Source: Alkalihalobacillus sp. AL-G (GTDB lineage Bacteria > Bacillota > Bacilli > Bacillales > Fictibacillaceae). Taken from it: a stretch of 64,000 nt of DNA. The DNA lies in assembly GCF_030643805.1 (NCBI RefSeq), contig NZ_CP094656.1, forward strand, positions 1,550,001 to 1,614,000, in the 5' to 3' direction. The notes under the pieces were generated by a model. It saw only the letters and a list, made by a program, of their open reading frames with translations. It did no database searches and was not told the origin of the DNA. Below, piece after piece: positions 1 through 8,405 of this stretch. A program made the translations under genes and the position numbers. The stretch's first letter is position 1. Every line of letters begins with the position of its first letter.

Positions 1-1
1 C

Positions 2-1096
2 TCAATTACGAAAGAATTAAATCGAAAGCTTCCCTCATCAAATTGGGCCGAAATGTTAGAGCAAAGATTTCAGGAGTATATTCCAACGGATGCTTTTTTA
101 CTAATGACCAAGGAAGAAAAGGGATGGACCGTTTCGATTCGCGTTGGTGGGATTAACCCAAATCCAGAACAGTTATTTGAACGTGAATGGTTTGAGAACA
201 TTGCCGAAACGAGTCGGTATCGCCACCGCGAGCAAATACCTGATGAGGTGGAGCGTCTTTTTCACGAGTCGATCCGTTCAGTCGTCGTAACTCCATTACG
301 AATCGAAGAAGAAATGCTAGGGATTATTTTAGTAGGTAAAACGAACAATCAAGGTTATCAGATAAGTGATTTACAGTTTGTTTCAACACTCGCCAACCAG
401 ATTGCAGTCATTTTAAAAACAAGGCTGTTGTTTTCAGAACGGGAGCGAAGAATCCTATTAGAAGAACGAAACCGTATTGCTAGGGAAATTCACGACGGAA
501 TCGCACAATCACTTGCAGGAGCAGTAATGAAGCTTGAAACCTCTAAACGAATTTTGGAAAAAGATGCAGGGCATTCCGAGCAGTTAGTCGAAGAAAGTAT
601 ACAGAAACTTAGGGGGAGTCTAGGAGAAGTCAGGGAATCAATTTATGCTTTAAGACCGTATCCGACTGACAAGGTAGGAATCAAAAATGCAATTCAGTCC
701 AGAATGAAGGAATTTACTAATGATTATCATATTCCAGCCACTCTGCAAGTAAGAGGTTCAACAAGAACGCTGCCATCCCATATAGAAAAAATTCTCTATG
801 AAATACTTTCTGAAGGCCTGCAAAACGCAGGTAAGCATTCAGAGGCTACAAAGATGAGTATCGTATTAAAATACGGAAAAAAGGCAGTGATTTTAAGAAT
901 AAAAGATAATGGTCAAGGTTTCAAACTTTATCATGCACTCATGAAAGCGAAAAAGGATGCCCATTATGGTATTCTCAACATGAATGAATTGGCCGAGCAG
1001 GTGGAAGCTTCATTAAAAATAAATAGCCTTCCGCAACGTGGGACAGAAATCTTACTCATTGTCCCTACAGCGGACGAATATAAAGGGGAGAAGTAG
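2..1096 (+). CDS. Sensor histidine kinase, NarL/LiaS class (5' partial)
   Basis: Kinase of a two-component system; it autophosphorylates on His and passes the phosphate to the regulator encoded 1 bp downstream. The frame is open to the window edge (no stop upstream of the first Met at 53), so the true start lies outside. Counting from Met 53, residues 20-125 look like a GAF-type sensory domain. A HisKA_3 dimerisation helix follows, with phospho-acceptor His147 in EIHDG. A HATPase_c domain comes next, with a G box (DNGQGF) and a later HYGILNM segment. No membrane segment is visible in the part present, so the sensor may be cytosolic or have its membrane part upstream. The N box reads EGLQNAGKH, a slight variant of the usual form. 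The signal and target genes cannot be told from the sequence. Confidence 0.9.
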   Translation, partial: SITKELNRKLPSSNWAEMLEQRFQEYIPTDAFLLMTKEEKGWTVSIRVGGINPNPEQLFEREWFENIAETSRYRHREQIPDEVERLFHESIRSVVVTPLRIEEEMLGIILVGKTNNQGYQISDLQFVSTLANQIAVILKTRLLFSERERRILLEERNRIAREIHDGIAQSLAGAVMKLETSKRILEKDAGHSEQLVEESIQKLRGSLGEVRESIYALRPYPTDKVGIKNAIQSRMKEFTNDYHIPATLQVRGSTRTLPSHIEKILYEILSEGLQNAGKHSEATKMSIVLKYGKKAVILRIKDNGQGFKLYHALMKAKKDAHYGILNMNELAEQVEASLKINSLPQRGTEILLIVPTADEYKGEK

Positions 1097-1097
1097 G

Positions 1098-1739
1098 ATG
1101 ATTAAAGTATTGCTAGTCGATGATCATGCTGTTCTACGGGATGGATTGAAAAATATAATTGCAATCGAGGAAGAAATTGCTGTTGCAGGTGAACTTACGT
1201 GCGGGAAAGATATTCTTGAAATGATTGAAGCAACCCAACCTGATGTTATTTTAATGGACATTAATTTACCAGAAAAAAGTGGAATTGAGTTGACAGAACA
1301 GGTAAAGACTCACTATCCAAACTGCAAAGTGCTTGTGCTTACGATGTATAAGCATGAAGAGTATTTTCTTGCAGCATTAAAAGCTGGAGCAGATGGTTAT
1401 TTATTAAAAGATGCCCCGTCCGATGAAGTGATTGATGCAATTCACACAGTAGCTCGCGGTGAATCGATTCTGCACCCGAGCATGGCAAAAAAACTGATTG
1501 ATTTTCATCATAAGAAAAAGCAGTCTCACTTGAAAACGAGCGAACTCACTGAACGGGAAAAAGATGTATTGTTGTGCCTTGTTGAGGGGCTTAGCAATAA
1601 AGAAATTGCAGAAAGGCTTTTTATTAGTGATAAAACAGTGAAAATTCATGTGAGTAATATTTTGAAAAAATTAAGTGTAAAAAGCCGCTCTCAGGCGATT
1701 ATCTATGCGGTGCAAAATCAGATTGTAGCTTTGCCATAA
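1098..1739 (+). CDS. Response regulator, NarL/LuxR family
   Basis: DNA-binding partner of the preceding kinase. The start is set at the ATG at 1098, just after the kinase stop (1094-1096) and behind GGGGAG. A longer frame from 1038 would overlap the kinase and has no ribosome site. The product is 213 aa. The receiver domain covers residues 1-120, with the acidic pair D8/D9, phospho-acceptor D54 in LMDINLP and the conserved Lys in LLKDAP. A LuxR-type helix-turn-helix covers about 145-210 ([20 protein letters not shown] and onward). The pair is cotranscribed and ends at a terminator just downstream. Other LiaR/DegU-like regulators share this layout, so no specific regulon is assigned. Confidence 0.93.
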   Translation: MIKVLLVDDHAVLRDGLKNIIAIEEEIAVAGELTCGKDILEMIEATQPDVILMDINLPEKSGIELTEQVKTHYPNCKVLVLTMYKHEEYFLAALKAGADGYLLKDAPSDEVIDAIHTVARGESILHPSMAKKLIDFHHKKKQSHLKTSELTEREKDVLLCLVEGLSNKEIAERLFISDKTVKIHVSNILKKLSVKSRSQAIIYAVQNQIVALP

Positions 1740-1769
1740 ATTAATAGTCAAAATTATAGAGTTGAAACA

Positions 1770-1799
1770 GGCTGTCGAGGATATCCCGGCAGTTTTTTC
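1770..1799 (+). terminator. Intrinsic terminator after the two-component operon
   Basis: A GCTGTCG.../...CCCGGCAG hairpin with one G-T pair and one mismatch is followed by TTTTTT. It lies 30 bp past the regulator stop. Confidence 0.7.
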
Positions 1800-2045
1800 T
1801 TTTGCAATCAATTTAAGAGGCAGTTGAGTGTTCTAATTTGTGAATAAATGGGTAATTTGATGACTTAAGAGGTATTAAGTGCACTTATAAGTAAAATACT
1901 GGACAATTCAGTTATCGGAGACGATATACCAGTAATTGATTGAGGCTCCATATAAAACCCTGCCCATATCCAAATACAGGTTGAAGCACATTGTATAGAA
2001 TTTCACACAAATTAATGGACTTGACTCAATAATTGGGGGAATGCA

Positions 2046-2740
2046 CGCCGAGTAGAGCGCACATGAGGTTGGCAATAATTAGGAGAATATGGTCCGAATA
2101 GAGCGTAATCGGACATGAGATTAGCAATAATTAGGAGAATGTAGTCCGAATAGAGCGTAATCGGACATGAGATTAGCAATAATTAGGAGAATATGGTCCG
2201 AATAGAGCGTAATCGGACATGGGATTAGCAATAATTAGGAGAATGTGGTCCGAATAGAGCGTAATCGGACATGAGATTAGCAATAATTAGGAGAATGTAG
2301 TCCGAATAGAGCGTAATCGGACATGAGATTAGCAATAATTAGGAGAATATGGTCCGAATAGAGCGTAATCGGACATGGGATTAGCAATAATTAGGAGAAT
2401 GTGGTCCGAATAGAGCGTAATCAGACATAGGATTAGCAATAATTAGGAGAATATGGTCCGAATAGAGCGTAATCGGACATGGGATTAGCAATAATTAGGA
2501 GAATGTGGTCCGAATAGAGCGTAATCGGACATGAGATTAGCAATAATTAGGAGAATGTGGTCCGAATAGAGCGTAATCGGACATGGAATTAGCAATAATT
2601 AGGAGAATGTAATCCGAATAGAGCGTAATCGGATATAGAATTGGCAACAATTAGCGGGAGCGCGTCGGATAGCACGTAATTGGATACGAATATATCTATT
2701 ACTAGAACATTGTGGGCGAATAGGACGTGATCCCGGATAA
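2046..2740. repeat. Tandem array of 52-bp units with an internal hairpin
   Basis: Eleven near-identical units repeat at an exact 52-bp period: the GAGCG core recurs at 2101, 2153, 2205 and on to 2621. One degenerate unit on the left has a 6-bp deletion and two degenerate units lie on the right (about 2640-2740). Each unit carries GTCCGA-N11-TCGGAC, a perfect 6-bp inverted repeat. The remainder of the unit reads TTAGCAATAATTAGGAGAAT. The period is not divisible by 3 and every frame has stops, so it is not coding. It occupies most of the 1.1-kb gap between the response regulator and the GntR gene. Function unknown. It could be a variable-number repeat, a protein-binding array or a source of structured RNA. 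Confidence 0.95.
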
Positions 2741-2845
2741 TCTTTATAAACTAGGGTATTAAAAGCAAAAATCCTTCCCAGCCACCCTATCGAACTATCT
2801 TCCTATTTTTCTGATAAGGGTAATAATTCTGAAAATATAATTGAA

Positions 2846-2869
2846 ATCATATATGATTTTATATATCAT
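2846..2869. promoter_or_regulatory. Putative GntR-family operator
   Basis: ATCATATATGAT (2846-2857) is a perfect 12-bp palindrome. It overlaps a second inverted repeat, ATGAT...ATCAT (2853-2869), just upstream of the regulator start. AT-rich palindromes are typical of FCD-type GntR operators. An autoregulatory role is inferred. Confidence 0.45.
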
Positions 2870-2875
2870 GGATGT

Positions 2876-3535
2876 ATGAAAGCGCTTAACTTAACTAATA
2901 TGAACAAGCAGCAATATGCGTATAAGTTGCTGCGTGCTCGAATTTTAGACGGCTCTTATGGACCAGGCTATCGGATTGTGATCGACCAAATTGCACGTGA
3001 AATTTCGACGAGTGCTATTCCTATCAGGGAAGCCCTTCGTCAACTGGAATCGGATGGATTAATTCAGTTCAAGCCATACAGCGGTGCAATTGTAACCCCG
3101 ATTAATGAAAATGAATATTTAGAAACACTATCTGTACTCGCAGTGATCGAGGGTTATGCTACATCACTCAGTTCTCAATACTTTCCTGCTGAACGCATTC
3201 CAGAATTAATGGTAATCAATGAGTTGATGAAGTCTGCGATTGATGATTTGAACTTTGAATCGTTTGGTCAGCATAACCGCCAGTTCCATGCTTTGACGTA
3301 TGAATACTGTGACAACAAATATTTGGTGGAGAACATTCGAAATACGTGGAAAAGACTGGATTCGATAAGACGAGCAGGCTCCGCATTCATGCCGTATCGT
3401 GCAAAAGAATCTGTACTCGAGCATGATCAAATTATACGCCTAATTGAACATAGAGCCGACGCATCTGAAGTTGAAGCCTATGTTCGGGACCACAAACTGA
3501 ATACGGTCAAATCGTTTTACCATCAAAGACATTGA
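2876..3535 (+). CDS. GntR family transcriptional regulator, FCD subfamily
   Basis: Likely local regulator of the 4-hydroxyphenylacetate operon that follows in the same direction. The product is 219 aa. An N-terminal winged helix lies at about residues 10-75 (ISTSAIPIREALRQLESDGL is the recognition-helix region). An all-helical FCD ligand-binding domain lies at about 85-215, with His residues in the right places for a metal or carboxylate ligand (FGQHNRQFH, YHQRH). The ATG at 2876 lacks a clear Shine-Dalgarno; an in-frame ATG at 2900 is the alternative. A palindrome immediately upstream suggests autoregulation. The effector may be a pathway acid such as homoprotocatechuate, but that is inference from position only. 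Confidence 0.88.
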   Translation: MKALNLTNMNKQQYAYKLLRARILDGSYGPGYRIVIDQIAREISTSAIPIREALRQLESDGLIQFKPYSGAIVTPINENEYLETLSVLAVIEGYATSLSSQYFPAERIPELMVINELMKSAIDDLNFESFGQHNRQFHALTYEYCDNKYLVENIRNTWKRLDSIRRAGSAFMPYRAKESVLEHDQIIRLIEHRADASEVEAYVRDHKLNTVKSFYHQRH

Positions 3536-3619
3536 ATGTTGTATCGGAGAGGAGGATAACTCTGACAGGTAGTACAAATGTAAAATCCTTTATTTTTATA
3601 AAAGAAAGGGAGAGGAAAC

Positions 3620-4549
3620 ATGTCTAATCTAGATGAGTTGAAACAGAGATTAAGAGGGTCGATTGCTCCAATAATCACCCCGTTCAAGGAGGATGACTCA
3701 CTCGATCTCACCACATTGGAAGAACTGATCGATTGGCACATTGATAGTGGGACTCATGGAATATCCGTATGTGGAACAACCGGGGAACCTTCCTCACTCA
3801 CAATTGAAGAACGTGTTCAAGTTATGGAAACAGCTGCAAAAGCTGTTAATGGACGAGTTCCATTTGTACCCGGAACAGGATCAACCAATCATGAAGAAAC
3901 ACTTTACCTCACGAAAAAGGCAAAAGAAATCGGTGCGGATGCAGCGATGGTTATCGTACCGTACTACAACAAGCCTTCACAACATGCGCTTTACAAACAC
4001 TTCAAAGCAGTAGCAGACACCGTAAATATTCCGACCATCATTTACAACATCCCAGGACGAACAGCCGTGAATATGGACGTAAAAACAATCGCACGTCTTA
4101 ATGAAGATTGCGAGAATATTATCGGCATTAAAGAATCGAATAAAGACTTTGAGCACGTCAACCGTGTGTTGTTGAATTGTGGACGGGACTTTCTCCTTTA
4201 TTCCGGTATCGAACTGCTCTGCTATCCGATGCTTGCCATTGGTGGAGCGGGCTATATCAGCGCTACAGCCAATGTCATGCCTGGAAGAGTAGCTGATGTT
4301 TACAACTATTGGGCGAATGGTGACATTGGAAAGGCCCAAGAATTGCATTATGATTTGATGCCGCTGAACGATGTGTTATTTAAAGACACAAATCCAGCTC
4401 CGTTAAAAGCCGCACTCGGGATGATGGGAAGACTTAATCCGAAGTTGCGTTTACCGATGGATCTTCCGAGTGAAGACCTACAAAATGAGATACGTTCTGT
4501 TCTCGATCACTATGGACTAATTACTAAAAATGTAGGGAGTAATGCTTGA
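3620..4549 (+). CDS. DapA-family aldolase in the 4-hydroxyphenylacetate operon
   Basis: Class I (Schiff-base) TIM-barrel lyase of the DHDPS/N-acetylneuraminate lyase superfamily, 309 aa, close to the family length. Visible catalytic elements are T53-T54 in GTTGEPSS, Y142 and R147 in YNIPGRT, and Schiff-base K171 in GIKES. These match true dihydrodipicolinate synthases, including the Arg that binds the substrate carboxylate. It is the first gene of the hpa run and overlaps the next gene. That position suggests it acts in the catabolic pathway, possibly as the pyruvate-releasing aldolase normally supplied by HpaI. A second dapA involved in lysine synthesis is the alternative. The ATG at 3620 follows GGGAGAGG. 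Confidence 0.85.
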   Translation: MSNLDELKQRLRGSIAPIITPFKEDDSLDLTTLEELIDWHIDSGTHGISVCGTTGEPSSLTIEERVQVMETAAKAVNGRVPFVPGTGSTNHEETLYLTKKAKEIGADAAMVIVPYYNKPSQHALYKHFKAVADTVNIPTIIYNIPGRTAVNMDVKTIARLNEDCENIIGIKESNKDFEHVNRVLLNCGRDFLLYSGIELLCYPMLAIGGAGYISATANVMPGRVADVYNYWANGDIGKAQELHYDLMPLNDVLFKDTNPAPLKAALGMMGRLNPKLRLPMDLPSEDLQNEIRSVLDHYGLITKNVGSNA

Positions 4550-5343
4550 TGAAAACTGCACGATTTATCGTAGAAGGAAGAGAGCAATCCGGGACTATGG
4601 CCGATGGTCAAATTGTCACATCCTCTGGGAAGGTGTATCACGTAGATGATATCGAGGTTTGGCTTGCGCCTTTTCAGCCGAATAAAATGATCGGTTTAGC
4701 ATTGAATTATGCGGACCATGCTGATGAGCTCGGACTTGAACGACCAAAAGAACCAGTACTTTTTATTAAGCCTAACTCTTCAATTGTCGGTCATAAAGCT
4801 CCAGTTTATTATCCAGACGGGGCTACATACATGCATTACGAAAATGAGCTTGCCGTTGTAATCGGGAAAGAGGGTCGGAACATTAAAGCGTCTGACGCAA
4901 TGGATTACGTAAAAGGGTATACGATCGCAAACGATGTGACAGTCCGGGATTTCGTCAACAACATGTACCGCCCGCCTGTACGAGCAAAAGGACATGATAC
5001 GTTCGGACCGATGGGGCCTTTCTTTGTCGATAAAGAAGATATTCCAGATGTGAATAACTTGGAACTTCGCTCGTACGTTAACGGGGAACTTCGTCAGCAA
5101 GGAAATACAAAGGATCTGATCTACAACATTGAGGATTTAATCGAGTTTATTAGCTCGTTTATGACATTGGAACCGAACGATGTAATCTGGACGGGGACAC
5201 CGAAGGGTATTTCCCACGTTCACCCAGGTGATCATGTCCGACTAGAAATCGATCATTTGGGATCCCTTGAAAACCAGATCCTTGACGGAAGAACAGAACA
5301 GGTAGCGGCAGGGGGTGCCGACAATGACAAAGCCAACAATTAA
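4549..5343 (+). CDS. hpaG: FAH-family isomerase/decarboxylase, HpaG-like
   Basis: Fumarylacetoacetate-hydrolase-fold enzyme. It is expected to decarboxylate 5-oxopent-3-ene-1,2,5-tricarboxylate and/or isomerise 2-hydroxyhepta-2,4-dienedioate in homoprotocatechuate meta-cleavage. The product is 264 aa with one FAH domain. It contains the metal-binding pattern of the family (YENELAVVIG, ANDVTVRDF, WTGTPKGI). E. coli HpaG is a fusion of two such domains, and only one is present here. The start is the ATG at 4549, which overlaps the stop of the aldolase gene (TGATG); a TTG at 4546 is less likely. The gene ends 20 bp inside the next gene, so translation is probably coupled. The exact step is inferred from context. 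Confidence 0.85.
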   Translation: MKTARFIVEGREQSGTMADGQIVTSSGKVYHVDDIEVWLAPFQPNKMIGLALNYADHADELGLERPKEPVLFIKPNSSIVGHKAPVYYPDGATYMHYENELAVVIGKEGRNIKASDAMDYVKGYTIANDVTVRDFVNNMYRPPVRAKGHDTFGPMGPFFVDKEDIPDVNNLELRSYVNGELRQQGNTKDLIYNIEDLIEFISSFMTLEPNDVIWTGTPKGISHVHPGDHVRLEIDHLGSLENQILDGRTEQVAAGGADNDKANN

Positions 5344-6841
5344 AGATCCGGTTCAATTGTACATTGGTGGGGAATTTCGATCTGCTCACAAAGGTAATAC
5401 GTTTGAAAATAAAAGTCCTTACACACAAGAAACGTTAAATGTAGTGGCGGAGGGACGGTCGGAAGATATCGACCTGGCAGTTAAAGCTGCAAGGGATGCT
5501 TTCCGAAATGGTGCCTGGGGCTCGATGAAAGTCAACGAGCGGCTAAGCTACATTTATAAAATTGCCGATCTGATTGATAAGAACATAGAAGAAATTGCTT
5601 ACCTTGAATCGATTGATACGGGGCTTCCGATTAAACAAACGAAAAAGATGACCTCACGTGCCGCTTCCAACTTCAGATTTTATGCGGAAATGGTCAAAAA
5701 TCGAATGGTTGGAGAGGCATACAAGGTTGATGATGAGTTTTTGAATTATACTGTTCAAAAGCCTGTAGGTGTAGCAGGACTGATCACGCCTTGGAATGCG
5801 CCATTTATGCTTGAAACGTGGAAGATCGCCCCAGCGTTAGCGACTGGAAATACGGTGATCCTCAAGCCTGCCGAATGGTCCCCGCTTACTGCCAATAAGC
5901 TGGCCGAGATCGTGGATCAAGCTGGCCTCCCTGAAGGAGTTTTCAATATCGTGCACGGTTTTGGAGAAACAGCTGGCGCTTCCTTAGTTGCACATCCCGA
6001 TGTTCAACTCATTTCGTTTACAGGCGAAACAACAACGGGTTCCGAAATCATGAGAAACGGGGCAGCAAGCTTAAAACGTTTCTCCATGGAGCTTGGGGGA
6101 AAGTCCCCGATCATCGTTTTTGATGATGCGGATATCGAACGCGCGCTTGATGCATGTGTCTGGGGGATCTTCTCTTTTAACGGTGAACGATGTACGGCAA
6201 ATTCTCGCTTGTTCCTACAGGAGTCGATTGCGGATCGGTTTATCGAACAATTGAAAGAACGCGTATCGAACATCATCGTCGGAGATCCGTCAGATATGAA
6301 AACGGAGGTAGGCCCGCTCATACATACGGAGCACTTCAACCGTGTAAAACACTATCTTGATATTGCAACAGAAGAAGGTGCTGAGGTGTATCAAGGCACT
6401 GTACCGTCTGGACTTGAAAATGGGTACTTTGTACCGCCGACCTTACTTTTGAACGTAAAAAATGAAATGCGAGTCGCGCAGGAGGAAATATTCGGACCTG
6501 TACTTGCTGTGATGACTTTCACATCTGAAGAAGAAGCGGTTCACATGGCAAACGATATTCGTTACGGTCTTGCAGGATATGTGTGGACGAACGATATGAA
6601 AAAAGGACACCGTGTTGCCGAAGCTGTTGAAGCGGGAATGCTCTGGGTCAATTCTCAAAACGTCCGTGATTTGCGAATCCCGTTCGGCGGCTCGAAATTT
6701 TCAGGCATCGGTCGGGAGGGTGGTCATTACGCCTTTGAATTTTACACAGAAATGAAAGTGATTCATGTATCTACCGCAGAGCATCATATACCACAGTTCG
6801 GGAAAGCAAACCTAGCATCAAGTACAGCTACACAAAAATAA
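5324..6841 (+). CDS. hpaE: 5-carboxymethyl-2-hydroxymuconate semialdehyde dehydrogenase
   Basis: NAD-dependent aldehyde dehydrogenase that oxidises the ring-cleavage semialdehyde. The product is 505 aa, typical of HpaE/HpcC. Catalytic Cys290 lies in GERCTANS and the general base Glu256 in MELGGKSP. TPWNAPF and FTGETTTG mark the cofactor-binding part. The chosen ATG at 5324 has GGGGGT 7 bp upstream, while a GTG at 5315 sits inside that ribosome site. It overlaps the upstream gene by 20 bp. The neighbours hpaG, hpaB and hpaD support the specific assignment over a generic aldehyde dehydrogenase. Confidence 0.9.
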   Translation: MTKPTIKDPVQLYIGGEFRSAHKGNTFENKSPYTQETLNVVAEGRSEDIDLAVKAARDAFRNGAWGSMKVNERLSYIYKIADLIDKNIEEIAYLESIDTGLPIKQTKKMTSRAASNFRFYAEMVKNRMVGEAYKVDDEFLNYTVQKPVGVAGLITPWNAPFMLETWKIAPALATGNTVILKPAEWSPLTANKLAEIVDQAGLPEGVFNIVHGFGETAGASLVAHPDVQLISFTGETTTGSEIMRNGAASLKRFSMELGGKSPIIVFDDADIERALDACVWGIFSFNGERCTANSRLFLQESIADRFIEQLKERVSNIIVGDPSDMKTEVGPLIHTEHFNRVKHYLDIATEEGAEVYQGTVPSGLENGYFVPPTLLLNVKNEMRVAQEEIFGPVLAVMTFTSEEEAVHMANDIRYGLAGYVWTNDMKKGHRVAEAVEAGMLWVNSQNVRDLRIPFGGSKFSGIGREGGHYAFEFYTEMKVIHVSTAEHHIPQFGKANLASSTATQK

Positions 6842-6917
6842 CTATGATCGGGTGAGTCGACCAGTTGGTTGGTCCATCCGGAAAGTCTACTAAAATACTT
6901 GTTCAGGAGGGATCCGA

Positions 6918-8393
6918 TTGGGTGCAAGAAGTGGGAAACAGTATATTGATGGATTGAAAATGGCAAAGAACAACGTATGGATTCATGGTGAAAGGGTGGA
7001 GGACGTAACTGAACACCCAGCATTAAAAAACGTTATTCAATCAATGGCGAATTTAATGGACCTTCAGCATAAAAAACCGGAAAAAATGCTTTATACATCA
7101 CCGGCCTCAGGAGATAAAGTGGGTCTTTCATTTATTGCTCCAAAGACAATAGATGACTTGATACGCAGAAGAGAGATGTTTACAGAATGGGCTCGAGCTA
7201 CTGGCGGAATGATGGGAAGAACACCAGATTACTTGAATACGAGTGTAATGGCGTTCGGAACTGCTGGGGATTTTTTCGCTGAAGCAGACCCGATGCTTGG
7301 TGAAAATGCACGAAAGTACTATGAGTATTGCCGAGAGAACGATGTAACGCTGACGCATACGCTCATCCATCCTCAGGTGAATCGCTCGAAATTGCAGCAC
7401 GAACAAAAGGACCCAGGAGTTTCAGCGCAAATCGTTGAAAAAAACAAGGATGGCATCGTCGTAAATGGCGCACGGTTACTTGCAACTCAGGGTGGGATTA
7501 CTGATGAGATTGTCGTATTCCCGTCAACGCTCAACAAGGCTTCCTCACATGATGATCCTTATGCGATGGCGTTCGCAATTCCGAACAACACGAAAGGATT
7601 GAAATACGTTTGTCGTGAATCGTTTGATGTTGGGAGAAACCAATGGGACCACCCATTAAGTGCCCGTTTTGAGGAAAGTGATGCGATTGTCATTTTCGAA
7701 AACGTCTTCGTACCTTGGGAAAGAGTGTTTGTGGCCGGTAACTCTGAAATTTGCAACCGGACATATGTAGAAACAAACGCGATGGTACATATGACGCACC
7801 AGGTAATCGCCAAAAACACCGCTAAAACTGAATTTGTTTTAGGTGTCATCCTTAGTATGATTGATGCGATTGGAATTGATCGATTCCAGCATGTAAAGGA
7901 AAAGGCATCAGAGGTCATGATCATACTTGAAACGATGCGATCCCATCTCTTCCGTGCAGAACAAAATGCATCCTTAGATAAGTACGGGAATATGACTCCA
8001 GACTTTGCACCGTTGAATGCAGCGCGGAACTGGTACCCTAAAATGTACCAACGAATGGTTGAAATCGTCCGATTACTCGGTGCTTCAGGGCTTATGGGAA
8101 CACCTACACAGGAGGATTTTACGAACGAAGACATTGGTGATCTTGTACATCGTTATACACAGGGCGGTCAGATTGATGGCTATGAGAAGGTTCAATTATT
8201 CCGTCTAGCATGGGATATCTCGTTAAGCTCATTCGGTGGACGTCAAGCCTTATATGAGTATTATTTCTTCGGTGATCCGATCCGCATGTCTAACGTATAC
8301 TACGACGTTTACAACAAAGATCCATACAAGGAAATGGTCAAATCGTTCCTTGATCAAGTGAAACCGACAACATCCCAGAACGTGAACGTATAA
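6918..8393 (+). CDS. hpaB: 4-hydroxyphenylacetate 3-monooxygenase, oxygenase subunit
   Basis: FADH2-using hydroxylase that converts 4-hydroxyphenylacetate to 3,4-dihydroxyphenylacetate, the first pathway step. The product is 491 aa, matching the two-component HpaB family. An N-terminal HpaB_N region is followed by the acyl-CoA-dehydrogenase-like C-terminal fold. Recognisable family segments include GRTPDYLN, RNQWDHPLS and NVFVPWERVF. The start is TTG at 6918, 7 bp after a perfect AGGAGG; the family's usual N-terminus (MGA-SGKQYI) supports it. No hpaC-type flavin reductase is encoded in the operon, so reduced FAD must come from elsewhere. It is 12 bp from hpaD. Confidence 0.95.
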   Translation: MGARSGKQYIDGLKMAKNNVWIHGERVEDVTEHPALKNVIQSMANLMDLQHKKPEKMLYTSPASGDKVGLSFIAPKTIDDLIRRREMFTEWARATGGMMGRTPDYLNTSVMAFGTAGDFFAEADPMLGENARKYYEYCRENDVTLTHTLIHPQVNRSKLQHEQKDPGVSAQIVEKNKDGIVVNGARLLATQGGITDEIVVFPSTLNKASSHDDPYAMAFAIPNNTKGLKYVCRESFDVGRNQWDHPLSARFEESDAIVIFENVFVPWERVFVAGNSEICNRTYVETNAMVHMTHQVIAKNTAKTEFVLGVILSMIDAIGIDRFQHVKEKASEVMIILETMRSHLFRAEQNASLDKYGNMTPDFAPLNAARNWYPKMYQRMVEIVRLLGASGLMGTPTQEDFTNEDIGDLVHRYTQGGQIDGYEKVQLFRLAWDISLSSFGGRQALYEYYFFGDPIRMSNVYYDVYNKDPYKEMVKSFLDQVKPTTSQNVNV

Positions 8394-8405
8394 GGAGGAG
8401 CCTGG

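Noticed and set aside
2046-2740. Possible CRISPR array (regular repeats)
   Set aside because: The whole 52-bp unit repeats with no unique spacers, and no cas genes are nearby.
3741-4013. 90-aa ORF within the DapA-like gene
   Set aside because: Shifted-frame shadow of the aldolase gene.
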